Positions 25,348-32,969 of a DNA stretch of 64,000 bases are shown piece by piece (position 1 is the stretch's first letter; the number at the start of each line of letters is the position of its first letter). Under the pieces are notes generated by a model, which was given only the letters and a program-made list of their open reading frames with translations, did no database searches and was not told where the DNA came from. The position numbers and the translations under genes are program-made. Source of the DNA: Dinoroseobacter sp049801095 (GTDB lineage: Bacteria; Pseudomonadota; Alphaproteobacteria; Rhodobacterales; Rhodobacteraceae); assembly GCF_049801095.1 (NCBI RefSeq), contig NZ_JBNAGH010000003.1:434001-498000 (forward strand). The letters run 5' to 3'.

Positions 25348-25681
25348 GCGCGATGACCCGTCCAATTCGGGGGCCGAACCCGGCCCGGACCTGCCGGAAC
25401 CGGCCAATCTGCGGTTCCTGCGGCGGTTGGTGACCGTCTTGACGGTCGTGATGATTGCCGGGGTCGTAACGGTAATTGCCTTGCTTGTCATCCGTTTGAA
25501 AGCGCCCGTGGCCCCCGTTCTGCCGAGTGCGATCGCGTTGCCAGACGGGGTGGCAGCGGAGGCGGTGACGTTCGGCCAGGGCTGGACCGCTGTGGTAGCA
25601 GGCGATGAGATCCTGATCTTTGACAGCTTGGATGGGACCTTGCTCCAACGGATCGCGGTGGATCTGCCGCGCGCGGAGTAG
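25346..25681 (+). CDS. DUF6476 family membrane protein
   Basis: A 111-residue single-pass protein. It starts MRDDPSNSGAEPGPDLPEPA, then NLRFLRRLVTVLTVVMIAGV and a hydrophobic helix at about 29-52 (VLTVVMIAGVVTVIALLVIRL), and a small periplasmic beta domain (AVTFGQGWTAVVAGDEILIFD, GTLLQRIAVDLP). The LPEPANLRFLRRLVT segment is characteristic of the Rhodobacterales family DUF6476. Function is unknown. Its ATG shares two bases with the start codon of the divergent pseudouridine synthase gene. Confidence 0.85.
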   Translation: MRDDPSNSGAEPGPDLPEPANLRFLRRLVTVLTVVMIAGVVTVIALLVIRLKAPVAPVLPSAIALPDGVAAEAVTFGQGWTAVVAGDEILIFDSLDGTLLQRIAVDLPRAE

Positions 25682-25696
25682 CGCGCGGGGCGCGCT

Positions 25697-25726
25697 GCCT
25701 TCGGCGAGGGTATTTGAAGACTTAAG
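25697..25726 (-). repeat. 30-bp dispersed 3'-flank element, copy 2
   Basis: Second copy of the element seen at 2045 and 41499; plus strand begins GCCTTCGGCGAGGGTATTT and ends GACTTAAG. Its CTTAAG contains the TAA stop codon of cobB. Compared with copy 3, the potential stem changes from CTCC/GGAG to CTTC/GAAG, which keeps pairing. Confidence 0.7.
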
Positions 25727-26432
25727 AGGAGCCCGAGCTCCCCTCCAGCAACTCCGCGACCCAGGCCGGGACGATCTCGGTCGCCGGACCGTAGCGGGCA
25801 TCCGTGAAGAGCCCGCTGCCGGAGGAGGGTTCGAGGTTCAGCTCGAGGGTCGGGATGCCCACGATGCGTGCCTCTTGGACGAAACCGGCCGCGGGATAGA
25901 CCTCACCGCTCGTGCCGATGGAGACGAAGAGCTCCGCCATTTGGAGGGCGGTCTCGATCGCTTCCATGTGGTAGGGGATCTCGCCAAACCAGACGATATC
26001 CGGGCGCGTGGCGGGCTGGGCACAGGCCGGACATGGGTCCGCAGGGTCCATCGCCCGCGGCGCGGTCCAGCGGTGGCCGCAGGAAGCGCAGAGCGCGCTG
26101 GTCAGCTCGCCATGCATGTGGATCACCTCCCGCGCGCCCGCCCGTTCCAAGAGGTCATCCACGTTTTGGGTCACGAGAGTGAGATCGGCGCCCCAGGCCG
26201 CCTGAAGCTGGGATAGGGCCTCATGGGCGGCATTGGGCTGTGCTTCAAGACAATTGGCGCGGCGGGCGTTGTAGAACCCGTGGACCTTGGCCGGGTCCAT
26301 GGCGAACCCTTCCGGTGTGGCCACTTCGGAGAGGTCGTATTTGGTCCAGAGCCCATCCTTGTCGCGAAAGGTCCCGAGCCCGCTTTCCGCGGACAGACCT
26401 GCGCCGCTCAGAATGACAATCCGCTTGGGCAT
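25722..26432 (-). CDS. cobB: NAD-dependent protein deacylase CobB (sirtuin)
   Basis: A 236-residue Sir2 protein that removes acyl groups from lysines using NAD. Visible: the NAD-binding ILSGAGLSAESGLGTFRD, the TQNVDDLLERAG loop, the catalytic His in VIHMHGELTSA, a zinc-type Cys set (CASCGHRW and CPAC), and FVSIGTSGEVYPAAGF. The FYNARR segment provides the Tyr and Arg that in class III sirtuins such as E. coli CobB and SIRT5 bind succinyl groups, so desuccinylase activity is likely. Its TAA stop lies inside the 30-bp repeat element. Confidence 0.93.
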   Translation of the reverse strand: MPKRIVILSGAGLSAESGLGTFRDKDGLWTKYDLSEVATPEGFAMDPAKVHGFYNARRANCLEAQPNAAHEALSQLQAAWGADLTLVTQNVDDLLERAGAREVIHMHGELTSALCASCGHRWTAPRAMDPADPCPACAQPATRPDIVWFGEIPYHMEAIETALQMAELFVSIGTSGEVYPAAGFVQEARIVGIPTLELNLEPSSGSGLFTDARYGPATEIVPAWVAELLEGSSGSS

Positions 26433-26492
26433 GGCTGCTCCCTTCGCTACCCTCTCCGGGAGCTAGCAAAGGGGCGCCGCGCGCGATTGTCC

Positions 26493-26945
26493 ATGAGTGT
26501 TTCCATTCTCTTCGTTTGTCTTGGCAATATCTGCCGCTCGCCCACAGCCGAGGGAGTGTTTCGGCATCTGGCCGAGGCGGTGGGCGCGGATGTCACCTGT
26601 GACAGCGCGGGAACGTCGAACTGGCATGTGGGTGGCCCACCCGATGGCCGGGCCGTAGCCGAGGCGCGCCGCCGGGGGATCGACCTGAGCGGGTTGCGCG
26701 CTCGTCAGGTCACGCCGGAGGACTTCACCCGGTTTGACCTGATCTATGGGATGGATCGCAGCAATATCGCCAATCTCGAGGCGCTGCGTCCCGCGGGCAA
26801 TGAAACGCCCGTCGCGCTCTTTCTCAGCGAACGGAGTGGGGCGGGCCCCTATGAGGTGCCCGATCCCTATTACGAGGACAACTTCCCGGAGGTGTTCGAC
26901 ATGCTCTCGGACGCCTCGCGCGGGTTGCTGGCGCGCCTCGCCTAG
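26493..26945 (+). CDS. Low molecular weight protein-tyrosine phosphatase
   Basis: A 150-residue cytoplasmic phosphatase. The active-site loop VCLGNICRSPTAEG (CX5R) is at about 8-21, and the catalytic general acid lies in VPDPYYEDN near 117. It dephosphorylates phosphotyrosine on bacterial kinases or other substrates; low-Mr phosphatases often pair with exopolysaccharide kinases, but none is nearby. The start was set at 26493 because upstream frame sequence overlaps cobB. Its TAG overlaps the convergent gene's stop in a shared CTAG. Confidence 0.93.
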   Translation: MSVSILFVCLGNICRSPTAEGVFRHLAEAVGADVTCDSAGTSNWHVGGPPDGRAVAEARRRGIDLSGLRARQVTPEDFTRFDLIYGMDRSNIANLEALRPAGNETPVALFLSERSGAGPYEVPDPYYEDNFPEVFDMLSDASRGLLARLA

Positions 26946-27286
26946 CCGCAGGCGTTCTGAGCAACTGCCCCGAACTCGCGGTAACGATCCCAGAATTTCT
27001 CGTCCGAGGCGCGATCCGATTGGCGGATCTCCTGCGCGCGATGGGGTTCGGCGAAGAACTTCGCCGCCTTGCGCTGGTCAGATCCGCTGAGCGTCATATT
27101 CGCGATATTCTGGATACAGCCGCAAAGCGCGCCATTGGCCGCGCGCCGTCCCGACGACATGCAGGCCCGCTCGATCGAGCCCGCCTGTGCCGCTGTGCTG
27201 CTCAGGGACAGTGCGGTGACGCCTGTCACGCTGCCCAGAGCCAAAGTCATGCATAGTCCAAATAGTGCCGTGCGCATTCTGCTCAC
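26942..27286 (-). CDS. Small secreted Cys-containing protein (often mis-called arginine transporter)
   Basis: A 114-residue protein with a signal peptide (MSRMRTALFGLCMTLALGSV, ending near AAQAGS). The mature part AGSIERACMSSGRRAANGAL and CGCIQNIANMTLSGSDQRKA, then DRASDEKFWDRYREFG, forms a Rhodobacterales family sometimes labelled arginine transporter without evidence. Four cysteines (RACM, LCGC, NACG) suggest disulfides in the periplasm. An alternative start is MRTALFG at 27277. It overlaps the phosphatase gene by 4 nt at its stop codon. Confidence 0.8.
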   Translation of the reverse strand: MSRMRTALFGLCMTLALGSVTGVTALSLSSTAAQAGSIERACMSSGRRAANGALCGCIQNIANMTLSGSDQRKAAKFFAEPHRAQEIRQSDRASDEKFWDRYREFGAVAQNACG

Positions 27287-27394
27287 CTGCCATTAAGTTG
27301 CTCTGCCTCGCACCGGGAGCCGCCCTTGGGGGTCTGATACCTCCCGGAGCCTTAAGACTAGCTTGATTTGCAGGAAATCTCAATCATCTGGCGA

Positions 27395-28198
27395 TCACGG
27401 TTTCAGGCGATAGCCCGAGCGGAAGAAGGCCCAGCAGGTCACCAAAATCGCGAGGGCCACACTGGCGCAGACCGCGAGCCCCAGCCAGGGCGAGCTGTCG
27501 GAGACGCCGAGCACCCCGTAGCGCACCCCGTCGATCATATAGAACATCGGGTTGATATGGCTGAGGGTCTGCATGAGCGGGGGCAGCGCCTCGAGCGAAT
27601 AGAAGGTGCCAGAGAGGAAGCTGAGCGGTGTGATGACGAAATTGGTGATTGCCGCCATCTGGTCGAATTTGTTGGCATAGATCGCCGCGATCATGCCGAG
27701 CCCGCCGAGCACCGTCGCTCCGAGCAGGACAAAGACCAGGACCCAAAGGGGATGCGCGACGCTGATCCCCAGGAGCAGGACCATGGCCAAAAGGATCACG
27801 ACACCAACGAGCAGCCCGCGCCCGATCCCGCCGATGACATAGCCCGCGACAAGCTCTGCCGCCGAAAGAGGCGGCATCAGCGTGTCGACGATATTGCCCT
27901 GCACCTTGGCCACCATGATCGAGCTCGAGGTGTTGGCAAAGGCGTTCTGGATCACCGTCATCATCAGGATTCCCGGCGCCAGGAAATGCATGAAGGGCAC
28001 GCCCATCACCTCGCCGCGCCGGGGACCAATGGCGAGGTTGAAGATCAGGATGAACAGCCCCGCCGTGACCAGTGGCCCGGCCACGGTCTGGGTCCAGACG
28101 GCCATGAAGCGGCGCATCTCGCGCTCGGCCAGAGTGGCCACGCCGAGCCAGTTCACGCGGCCAAATCGGCGCGTCCCCATATCAGGTGTCGTCTTCAT
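27395..28198 (-). CDS. ABC-2 type transporter permease
   Basis: A 267-residue membrane protein with six hydrophobic segments and the ABC-2 features: REMRRFMAVWTQTVAGPLVTAGLFILIF at the start, FLAPGILMMTVIQNAF, NIVDTLMPPLSAAELVAGYVIGG, and PLSFLSGTFYSLEALPPL near the end. This group moves polysaccharides, drugs or lipids through a partner ATPase. No ABC ATPase is encoded beside it, so its partner must be elsewhere. It is divergent from gcrA across 165 bp. Confidence 0.88.
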   Translation of the reverse strand: MKTTPDMGTRRFGRVNWLGVATLAEREMRRFMAVWTQTVAGPLVTAGLFILIFNLAIGPRRGEVMGVPFMHFLAPGILMMTVIQNAFANTSSSIMVAKVQGNIVDTLMPPLSAAELVAGYVIGGIGRGLLVGVVILLAMVLLLGISVAHPLWVLVFVLLGATVLGGLGMIAAIYANKFDQMAAITNFVITPLSFLSGTFYSLEALPPLMQTLSHINPMFYMIDGVRYGVLGVSDSSPWLGLAVCASVALAILVTCWAFFRSGYRLKP

Positions 28199-28310
28199 CG
28201 GGGTCCTTTCTGCGCGTCAGGGGCCTGTCGCGTTGCGGTTGCAGGTCGCGGGTCCTTGTATCCTCGGATGCGGTGGCTAAAATAGAGGGAGATTGGAAAA
28301 CTCCAAGGGG

Positions 28311-28338
28311 CGGGGTTGGGTCATTCGGCCCGACCCCG
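28311..28338 (+). promoter_or_regulatory. Strong hairpin in the gcrA leader
   Basis: CGGGGTTGGG (28311-28320) pairs with CCCGACCCCG (28329-28338), a 10-bp stem with one G-T pair and an 8-base loop, ending 25 bp before the gcrA ATG. It lies between divergent genes, so it terminates no visible upstream gene; it could be a 5'-leader structure affecting gcrA translation or early termination. Confidence 0.4.
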
Positions 28339-28363
28339 TCCTTTGTGCATACCCGAGGTGGAT

Positions 28364-28975
28364 ATGTCCTGGACTGACGAGCGCGTTGAAATACTCAAGA
28401 CGATGTGGGGCGAAGGCAAGAGTGCCAGCCAGATCGCAAAAGAGCTGGGCGGTGTGACGCGCAATGCGGTGATCGGCAAGGTGCACCGGCTGGGTCTGTC
28501 GAATCGCAATGGCGGGGGCGGCAGTGCTGCGAGCAAACCAGCGGAGCCAGCCCCGCGCGAGACCGCAGAAGCCGCGCCGAAGCCTGCCAAGCCAGCGGCC
28601 AAGGCGCCGACGCCGGAACCTGCGAATGCTGCGCCCAAGGCGGAGCCTGCCGCGCGCCCGGCGGCCGAAGCTCCCGCAACGCCGATCCCGCCGCGCCGAA
28701 CAATCGTGCCCGCGGGCCAGCCCTTGCCGCCGCAACCTTCGGCCAATGAGATCAGCCCCGAGGCGCTCGCTTCGGTGCGCGAGGTCGAAAAGAAAGCCCG
28801 AAAGCTGAACCTGATGGAATTGACCGAGCGGACCTGCAAATGGCCGATTGGGGATCCGGCCACGGATGAGTTCTGGTTCTGCGGCTTGCCGGTGCAGGCG
28901 GGCAAGCCCTATTGCGAGGCCCATGTGGGCGTGGCGTTCCAGCCCATGTCCTCGCGGCGGGATCGCCGTCGCTGA
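28364..28975 (+). CDS. gcrA: GcrA family cell cycle regulator
   Basis: A 203-residue GcrA protein, which binds sigma-70 RNA polymerase holoenzyme and, in Caulobacter, methylated GANTC promoters. The N-terminal DNA-binding start MSWTDERVEILKTMWGEGKS and GVTRNAVIGKVHRLGL is diagnostic. A long Ala/Pro/Lys linker (about 50-130) follows, then the C-terminal domain with CKWPIGDPATDEFWFCG and KPYCEAHVGVAFQP, which binds the sigma factor. Length is normal. A bidirectional terminator follows at 29011. Confidence 0.95.
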   Translation: MSWTDERVEILKTMWGEGKSASQIAKELGGVTRNAVIGKVHRLGLSNRNGGGGSAASKPAEPAPRETAEAAPKPAKPAAKAPTPEPANAAPKAEPAARPAAEAPATPIPPRRTIVPAGQPLPPQPSANEISPEALASVREVEKKARKLNLMELTERTCKWPIGDPATDEFWFCGLPVQAGKPYCEAHVGVAFQPMSSRRDRRR

Positions 28976-29010
28976 CACGACGGCGCGGACGCGCACAGCC
29001 CATACCCACG

Positions 29011-29041
29011 AAAAAAGGCGCCCCACGAGGCGCCTTTTGTT
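29011..29041. terminator. Bidirectional intrinsic terminator
   Basis: AAAAGGCGCC (29013-29022) and GGCGCCTTTT (29029-29038) form a perfect 10-bp stem with a 6-base loop, flanked by A and T runs on both sides. It serves gcrA on the plus strand and the VPLPA-tail gene on the minus strand. Confidence 0.88.
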
Positions 29042-29083
29042 TTGCAGTGATCGATGGCCCATGTGGGCCACCTTGGGTCTGGC

Positions 29084-29722
29084 TCAGGCGGCCTTGCGGC
29101 GGCGCGCAGCAACACCCAGCCCGCCGATCCCGGCCAGCAGGAGCAGCGCGGGCGCCGGAAGCGGCACGGCAGAGACCTGGATATTGTCGATGGCGCCGGA
29201 CTGGTTGCCGAAGTCAAACGTGATCTCGGTGACGTTGAAGAAGTTCGTCGTCACTTCAGCGAACTGGTTGTCCGCCCCCACATTCACCATCACGCTGTCG
29301 CCCTGATCGGTGGACACGGTCAGGGTCACGTCGTCATAGGCCTCGAACCCCAGCAGGTTCACAGCGGAATCAAAAGCGAAGGTGATCGAGCCGCCAGCCC
29401 CCTCGTCATCGGGGTCAGAGCTGTCGCCATCCTCGGAAATGATCAGCACATTGCCCGGGTTGCTCACGCCCCCCATGCCGTCATTGAACGGCGCGGCGAG
29501 GTCGCCATCGTCGCCCGAGGCGTTGTTCGTGTCAAAGACCATGGCGATGTCGAAGGCGCCATTGCTGTTGACACTGATGTCGTAGCCGATCCCATCCACT
29601 TCGAGCGTGTTCAGACCGCTGAGGATGTCACCGGCGTTGAACTCTTCGAAGCCGATATTGGCGGCATGGGCGCCGGAGGCCGCCAGAACGGCACCGGCAA
29701 TCGCGGTTGCAAGGAATTTCAT
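29084..29722 (-). CDS. VPLPA-CTERM sorting domain protein (first copy)
   Basis: A 212-residue exported protein with a signal peptide (MKFLATAIAGAVLAASGAHA) and a C-terminal VPLPAPALLLLAGIGGLGV helix followed by RRRK, the tripartite VPLPA-CTERM sorting signal recognised by an exosortase-type enzyme. The middle is acidic and beta-rich (IISEDGDSSDPDDEGAGG), like many surface or extracellular members. The ATG at 29722 has GGAGA at a good distance; a GTG at 29734 is less likely. No exosortase gene is in the window. A bidirectional terminator lies at its 3' side. Confidence 0.88.
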   Translation of the reverse strand: MKFLATAIAGAVLAASGAHAANIGFEEFNAGDILSGLNTLEVDGIGYDISVNSNGAFDIAMVFDTNNASGDDGDLAAPFNDGMGGVSNPGNVLIISEDGDSSDPDDEGAGGSITFAFDSAVNLLGFEAYDDVTLTVSTDQGDSVMVNVGADNQFAEVTTNFFNVTEITFDFGNQSGAIDNIQVSAVPLPAPALLLLAGIGGLGVAARRRKAA

Positions 29723-30134
29723 TACTGTCTCCACTCATACTACACTTGCTGTCTTTATGAGGATTTTCGGAGAAATCAAAATAAACTATTCGTTGATTGG
29801 TTACCCGTGCAGGGACTGCCTTGGCTTTGGGCAAAACAACGGCGCGGAGAGCCGGCCAAGATCGACTATGCGATTGAAAATAATTTGTTTTTCTTGGTTA
29901 ACACCGTTATTACAGCACTGACTCTCCGACGGAGATGCAGCCTGCAACAATCGGCAAAGTTCAACGAAACCGTTCGCGCAATTCAAATTGCCGTGCGCTC
30001 GGCACGATAAAAGCCGAGAAAAGGCCCCGCGATCCGGAATGACCTAACGTAAGGCAGAACACGCCTGACCACGGAAAAGCCCCCGCAGTCAACAAGCCCT
30101 TCCCGACCAGCGCGGACCGGCATATATCCCCCGC
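29723..30134. other. AT-richer intergenic region before rimO
   Basis: A 412-bp stretch without a convincing gene. It is visibly richer in A/T than its surroundings (for example around 29755-29790 and 29870-29920) and contains GTTAACCAAG on the minus strand, a weak CtrA half-site-like sequence, about 160 bp upstream of the VPLPA gene. A short hairpin CTCGGC/GCCGAG spans 29998-30018. It probably holds the promoters of the divergent VPLPA gene and rimO. Confidence 0.5.
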
Positions 30135-31505
30135 ATGACCCAGAACCCGCCCGATCTTCGCCCGGACCTCGCCCCGACCATGCGGCTCGACGCTGCTGCG
30201 CGCCCGGGACAACCCACCATCGGCATGGTCAGCCTCGGCTGCCCCAAGGCCTTGGTGGATAGCGAACGGATCCTGACGCGCCTGCGCGCGGAGGGCTATG
30301 CGATCAGCCCGGATTACAATGGAGCCGAGGCGGTGATCGTGAACACTTGCGGGTTTCTGGACAGTGCCAAGGCCGAAAGCCTGGAGGCGATCGGCGAGGC
30401 GCTGAATGAAAATGGGCGCGTGATCGTGACCGGCTGTCTCGGGGCGGAGCCTGACTATATCACCGGCCATCACCCGAGCGTGCTCGCCGTCACCGGCCCG
30501 CACCAATACGAACAGGTGCTCGATGCGGTTCACAAGGCCGTCCCACCCAGCCCGGACCCGTTCATCGACCTGCTGCCGGCCTCCGGGGTCAGCCTGACAC
30601 CGCGCCATTTCAGCTATCTGAAGATCTCCGAAGGCTGCAATCACAAGTGCAAGTTCTGCATCATCCCGGATATGCGCGGCAAACTGGCGAGCCGCCCCGC
30701 CCATGCGGTGCTGCGCGAGGCGGAGAAGCTGGTCGAGGCCGGGGTGCGCGAGCTTCTGGTGATCAGCCAGGACACCTCGGCTTACGGTGTCGATATCCGC
30801 CATGCGGAGGATCGCGGCCACCGCGCCCATATCACCGATCTGGCGCGCGATCTGGGATCGCTCGGGGCCTGGGTGCGGTTGCATTACGTCTATCCCTACC
30901 CCCATGTGCGCGACCTGATCCCGCTCATGGCCGAGGGTCGGGTGCTGCCTTATCTCGACATCCCCTTCCAGCACGCCCATCCCGACACGCTCCGACGCAT
31001 GGCCCGGCCAGCGGCGGCGGCCCGCACTCTGGATGAGATCTCAGCCTGGCGCGAGATCTGCCCGGAGATCACCCTGCGCTCGACTTTCATCGTCGGCTAT
31101 CCCGGTGAGACCGAGGCGGAATTCGAAACCCTGCTCGACTGGCTCGACGAGGCGCAGCTCGACCGTGTGGGCTGCTTTCAATACGAGAATGTGGATGGCG
31201 CGCGCTCCAACGCCCTGCCCGATCACGTCCCGGCAGAGGTCAAGCATGAGCGGTGGGAGCGCTTCATGGAGAAGGCGCAAGCCATCTCCGAAGCCAAGCT
31301 CGCCGCCAAGGTCGGACAGACGCTTGACGTGATCGTGGATGAGGTGGATGCCGAGGCCGCGACCTGCCGGACCAAGGCAGATGCTCCGGAAATCGATGGC
31401 AACCTCTTCATAGACGAAGGGTTCGAGGCGCTCTCCCCCGGCGACATCCTGACCGTCGAGGTGGAGGAAGCTTCGGAATATGATCTTTGGGGGCGCCCGA
31501 TCTAG
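30135..31505 (+). CDS. rimO: Ribosomal protein S12 methylthiotransferase RimO
   Basis: A radical-SAM enzyme of 456 residues that adds a methylthio group to Asp of ribosomal protein S12. Auxiliary-cluster cysteines are at C36 (SLGCPKALVDSE), C72 (NTCGFL) and C101 (TGCLGAEP). The radical-SAM motif EGCNHKCKFC gives C168, C172 and C175. The C-terminal TRAM domain is present (DEVDAEAATCRTKADAPEIDG to DLWGRPI). A start at 30180 is also possible. cutA follows 68 bp downstream. Confidence 0.95.
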   Translation: MTQNPPDLRPDLAPTMRLDAAARPGQPTIGMVSLGCPKALVDSERILTRLRAEGYAISPDYNGAEAVIVNTCGFLDSAKAESLEAIGEALNENGRVIVTGCLGAEPDYITGHHPSVLAVTGPHQYEQVLDAVHKAVPPSPDPFIDLLPASGVSLTPRHFSYLKISEGCNHKCKFCIIPDMRGKLASRPAHAVLREAEKLVEAGVRELLVISQDTSAYGVDIRHAEDRGHRAHITDLARDLGSLGAWVRLHYVYPYPHVRDLIPLMAEGRVLPYLDIPFQHAHPDTLRRMARPAAAARTLDEISAWREICPEITLRSTFIVGYPGETEAEFETLLDWLDEAQLDRVGCFQYENVDGARSNALPDHVPAEVKHERWERFMEKAQAISEAKLAAKVGQTLDVIVDEVDAEAATCRTKADAPEIDGNLFIDEGFEALSPGDILTVEVEEASEYDLWGRPI

Positions 31506-31573
31506 GCCCCTACCCCGGCCCCGACCGACCTGCCCCGCGTCTGCGCGAGGCCTTATCCTGACCGGAGGCACCC

Positions 31574-31912
31574 ATGCCGGAGACTGCACGACCCGCCGAT
31601 ACCCCGCTGCACCTGTCCGTGACCTGCCCGGATGAGGAGACCGCCCGGCTCCTGGGCCGTCGCGCTCTCTCGGCGCGGCTTGTGGCCTGCGCCAATATCC
31701 TGCCAGGCCTGTCGAGCCTCTATTGGTGGCAGGGCACGCTCTGCGAGGACAGCGAGGCGATCCTGAGTTTCAAGACGCTGGAGCGGCACCGCCCGGCGCT
31801 CACCGCGCTGATCGCGCAGGGCCATCCCTATGACCTGCCAGCGATCACATGGACCGAGGTCGGGATGTCGGATGAGCTGGCCGACTGGGTCCGGACAGAG
31901 ACAAGCGACTAG
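31574..31912 (+). CDS. cutA: Divalent-cation tolerance protein CutA
   Basis: A 112-residue ferredoxin-fold trimer of the CutA1 family. Markers are LHLSVTCPDEETARLLGRRAL at the start, LVACANILPGLSSLYWWQG in the middle (conserved NI-P--S-Y-W-G pattern) and YDLPAITWTEV near the end. E. coli CutA was linked to copper tolerance, but the molecular role is unclear. It follows rimO and shares a CTAG stop overlap with the convergent lipoprotein gene. Confidence 0.92.
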   Translation: MPETARPADTPLHLSVTCPDEETARLLGRRALSARLVACANILPGLSSLYWWQGTLCEDSEAILSFKTLERHRPALTALIAQGHPYDLPAITWTEVGMSDELADWVRTETSD

Positions 31913-32214
31913 CGCCGCGGTACGGTAAAGAGCGTATAGCCGTCCAAAGTGGTCAGGAGGATCCCACCGGTCTCGGCAGCGAAGCTGTCGGCCTCCGGGC
32001 TGCCCGCAGGGCATCCCACGAGATCCGCGGCATCATCGAGATAGGTGTTGGTGGCGGCGGTCTCGCCCACCCGCTGGCAGGCGTCCTCGGCACTGCGATA
32101 GCCGCCGAAGAGCGGCAGCTCCGTGTCCGGCACAGGAGCCGGTTGCATCGAGCAAGCCGCCAGGAGGACAGCCGCGCCGCCCGGAAACAGGAACGCGTTG
32201 GGCGCCATGATCAA
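31909..32214 (-). CDS. Small putative lipoprotein
   Basis: A 101-residue protein of no recognised family. The N-terminus MIMAPNAFLFPGGAAVLLAACSMQPAP carries a lipobox (LLAAC) and should be lipid-modified at the Cys near residue 21. The mature part is acidic with a GGYRSAEDACQRVGETAATN segment and a second Cys (DLVGCPAGSPE) that could form a disulfide. It ends VPRR. A start at MAPN (32208) is also possible. It overlaps cutA by 4 nt tail to tail and lies downstream of the DUF6455 genes. Confidence 0.7.
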   Translation of the reverse strand: MIMAPNAFLFPGGAAVLLAACSMQPAPVPDTELPLFGGYRSAEDACQRVGETAATNTYLDDAADLVGCPAGSPEADSFAAETGGILLTTLDGYTLFTVPRR

Positions 32215-32243
32215 TCCTCCCGGTGACCCGAAAACCGCCTCGG

Positions 32244-32555
32244 CTAGGCGATCTTCGTCTTCAGCTCCGTCATCCGTGCCCGGTTCAGGCAGGGTTCCGG
32301 AGCGCTATCGGATTTCTGGTCCACCACGTCAAGCCACCGATGGCAGCCCTCGGCCCAGGCGCAGCCGCGGCAGCGATTGACCATGGCGGCCCAATCGTCT
32401 TGATCGAGCGCGCCTTGATGCATGGCCTCGGCCAGATCGAGCCCCGAGGTCTTGGCCATCCGCTGGATCAGCCAGAAATGCTCGGTGGTGTCGCCCAGTT
32501 TCTGTGGGCAAGGCGAGTCCTGGGTGGAATGGGCAAGTTTCAGAGCAGCGGTCAT
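32244..32555 (-). CDS. DUF6455 family protein (first copy)
   Basis: A 103-residue protein. The diagnostic part is the Cys cluster MVNRCRGCAWAEGCHRWL (C-X2-C-X4-C) preceded by LAEAMHQGALDQDDWAAM. This order places it in DUF6455, common in Rhodobacterales; the Cys set may bind a metal or Fe-S cluster, but no function is known. The start at 32555 was chosen by family length; the upstream frame is low-complexity. A second copy lies 79 bp upstream on the same strand. Confidence 0.8.
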   Translation of the reverse strand: MTAALKLAHSTQDSPCPQKLGDTTEHFWLIQRMAKTSGLDLAEAMHQGALDQDDWAAMVNRCRGCAWAEGCHRWLDVVDQKSDSAPEPCLNRARMTELKTKIA

Positions 32556-32634
32556 ATGCGGGTCCCCATGGGTCGAGCCCGGGCGAGCCCGGGTTGGCGT
32601 CTGCGCGCCTGTGAGACGGATCAGTCTGGCGGCG

Positions 32635-32883
32635 TTACTGCAGTTTCTCGAAGGTTTCGCGGTTTCTGCAGTAGCTGGGCGCGGTCTTGAGCGAGGCAGT
32701 CGTCTCCAGAAGACGCGCACAGGATTCAGGGTTGGTGCAGGTGGTGCAGCGCAGCACGAGATCCGGGATCAGGTCCGGCGAAACCTCGCCACGCAGGACG
32801 GCTTCCTCGAGATCGACGCCCACATGGTCCGACATCCGGTCCACAAGGCTGGCATGTTTGCGAAGAACGCGATCGTTTTGCAT
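32635..32883 (-). CDS. DUF6455 family protein (second copy)
   Basis: An 82-residue paralogue of the neighbour. It starts MQNDRVLRKHASLVDRMSDH, continues VGVDLEEAVLRGEVSPDLIPD, then has the Cys cluster LRCTTCTNPESCARLL (C-X2-C-X4-C) and a C-terminal YCRN. The common pattern with 32244-32555 is the acidic-amphipathic helix followed by C-X2-C-X4-C-X2-L. Tandem copies suggest related but separate roles. The function is unknown. Confidence 0.8.
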   Translation of the reverse strand: MQNDRVLRKHASLVDRMSDHVGVDLEEAVLRGEVSPDLIPDLVLRCTTCTNPESCARLLETTASLKTAPSYCRNRETFEKLQ

Positions 32884-32969
32884 GTCGTCAGACTCCTGTC
32901 ACTGACCGAAGTCTGACCGGTCGCGCTGCTGCCGACCTTGAGCCAGATCAAACTGCCGCGCCCGTTGCC

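Noticed and set aside
29735..30010. Coding potential before rimO
   Set aside because: Open frames here have unusual composition, no ribosome site and no domain; the region is better explained as promoters.
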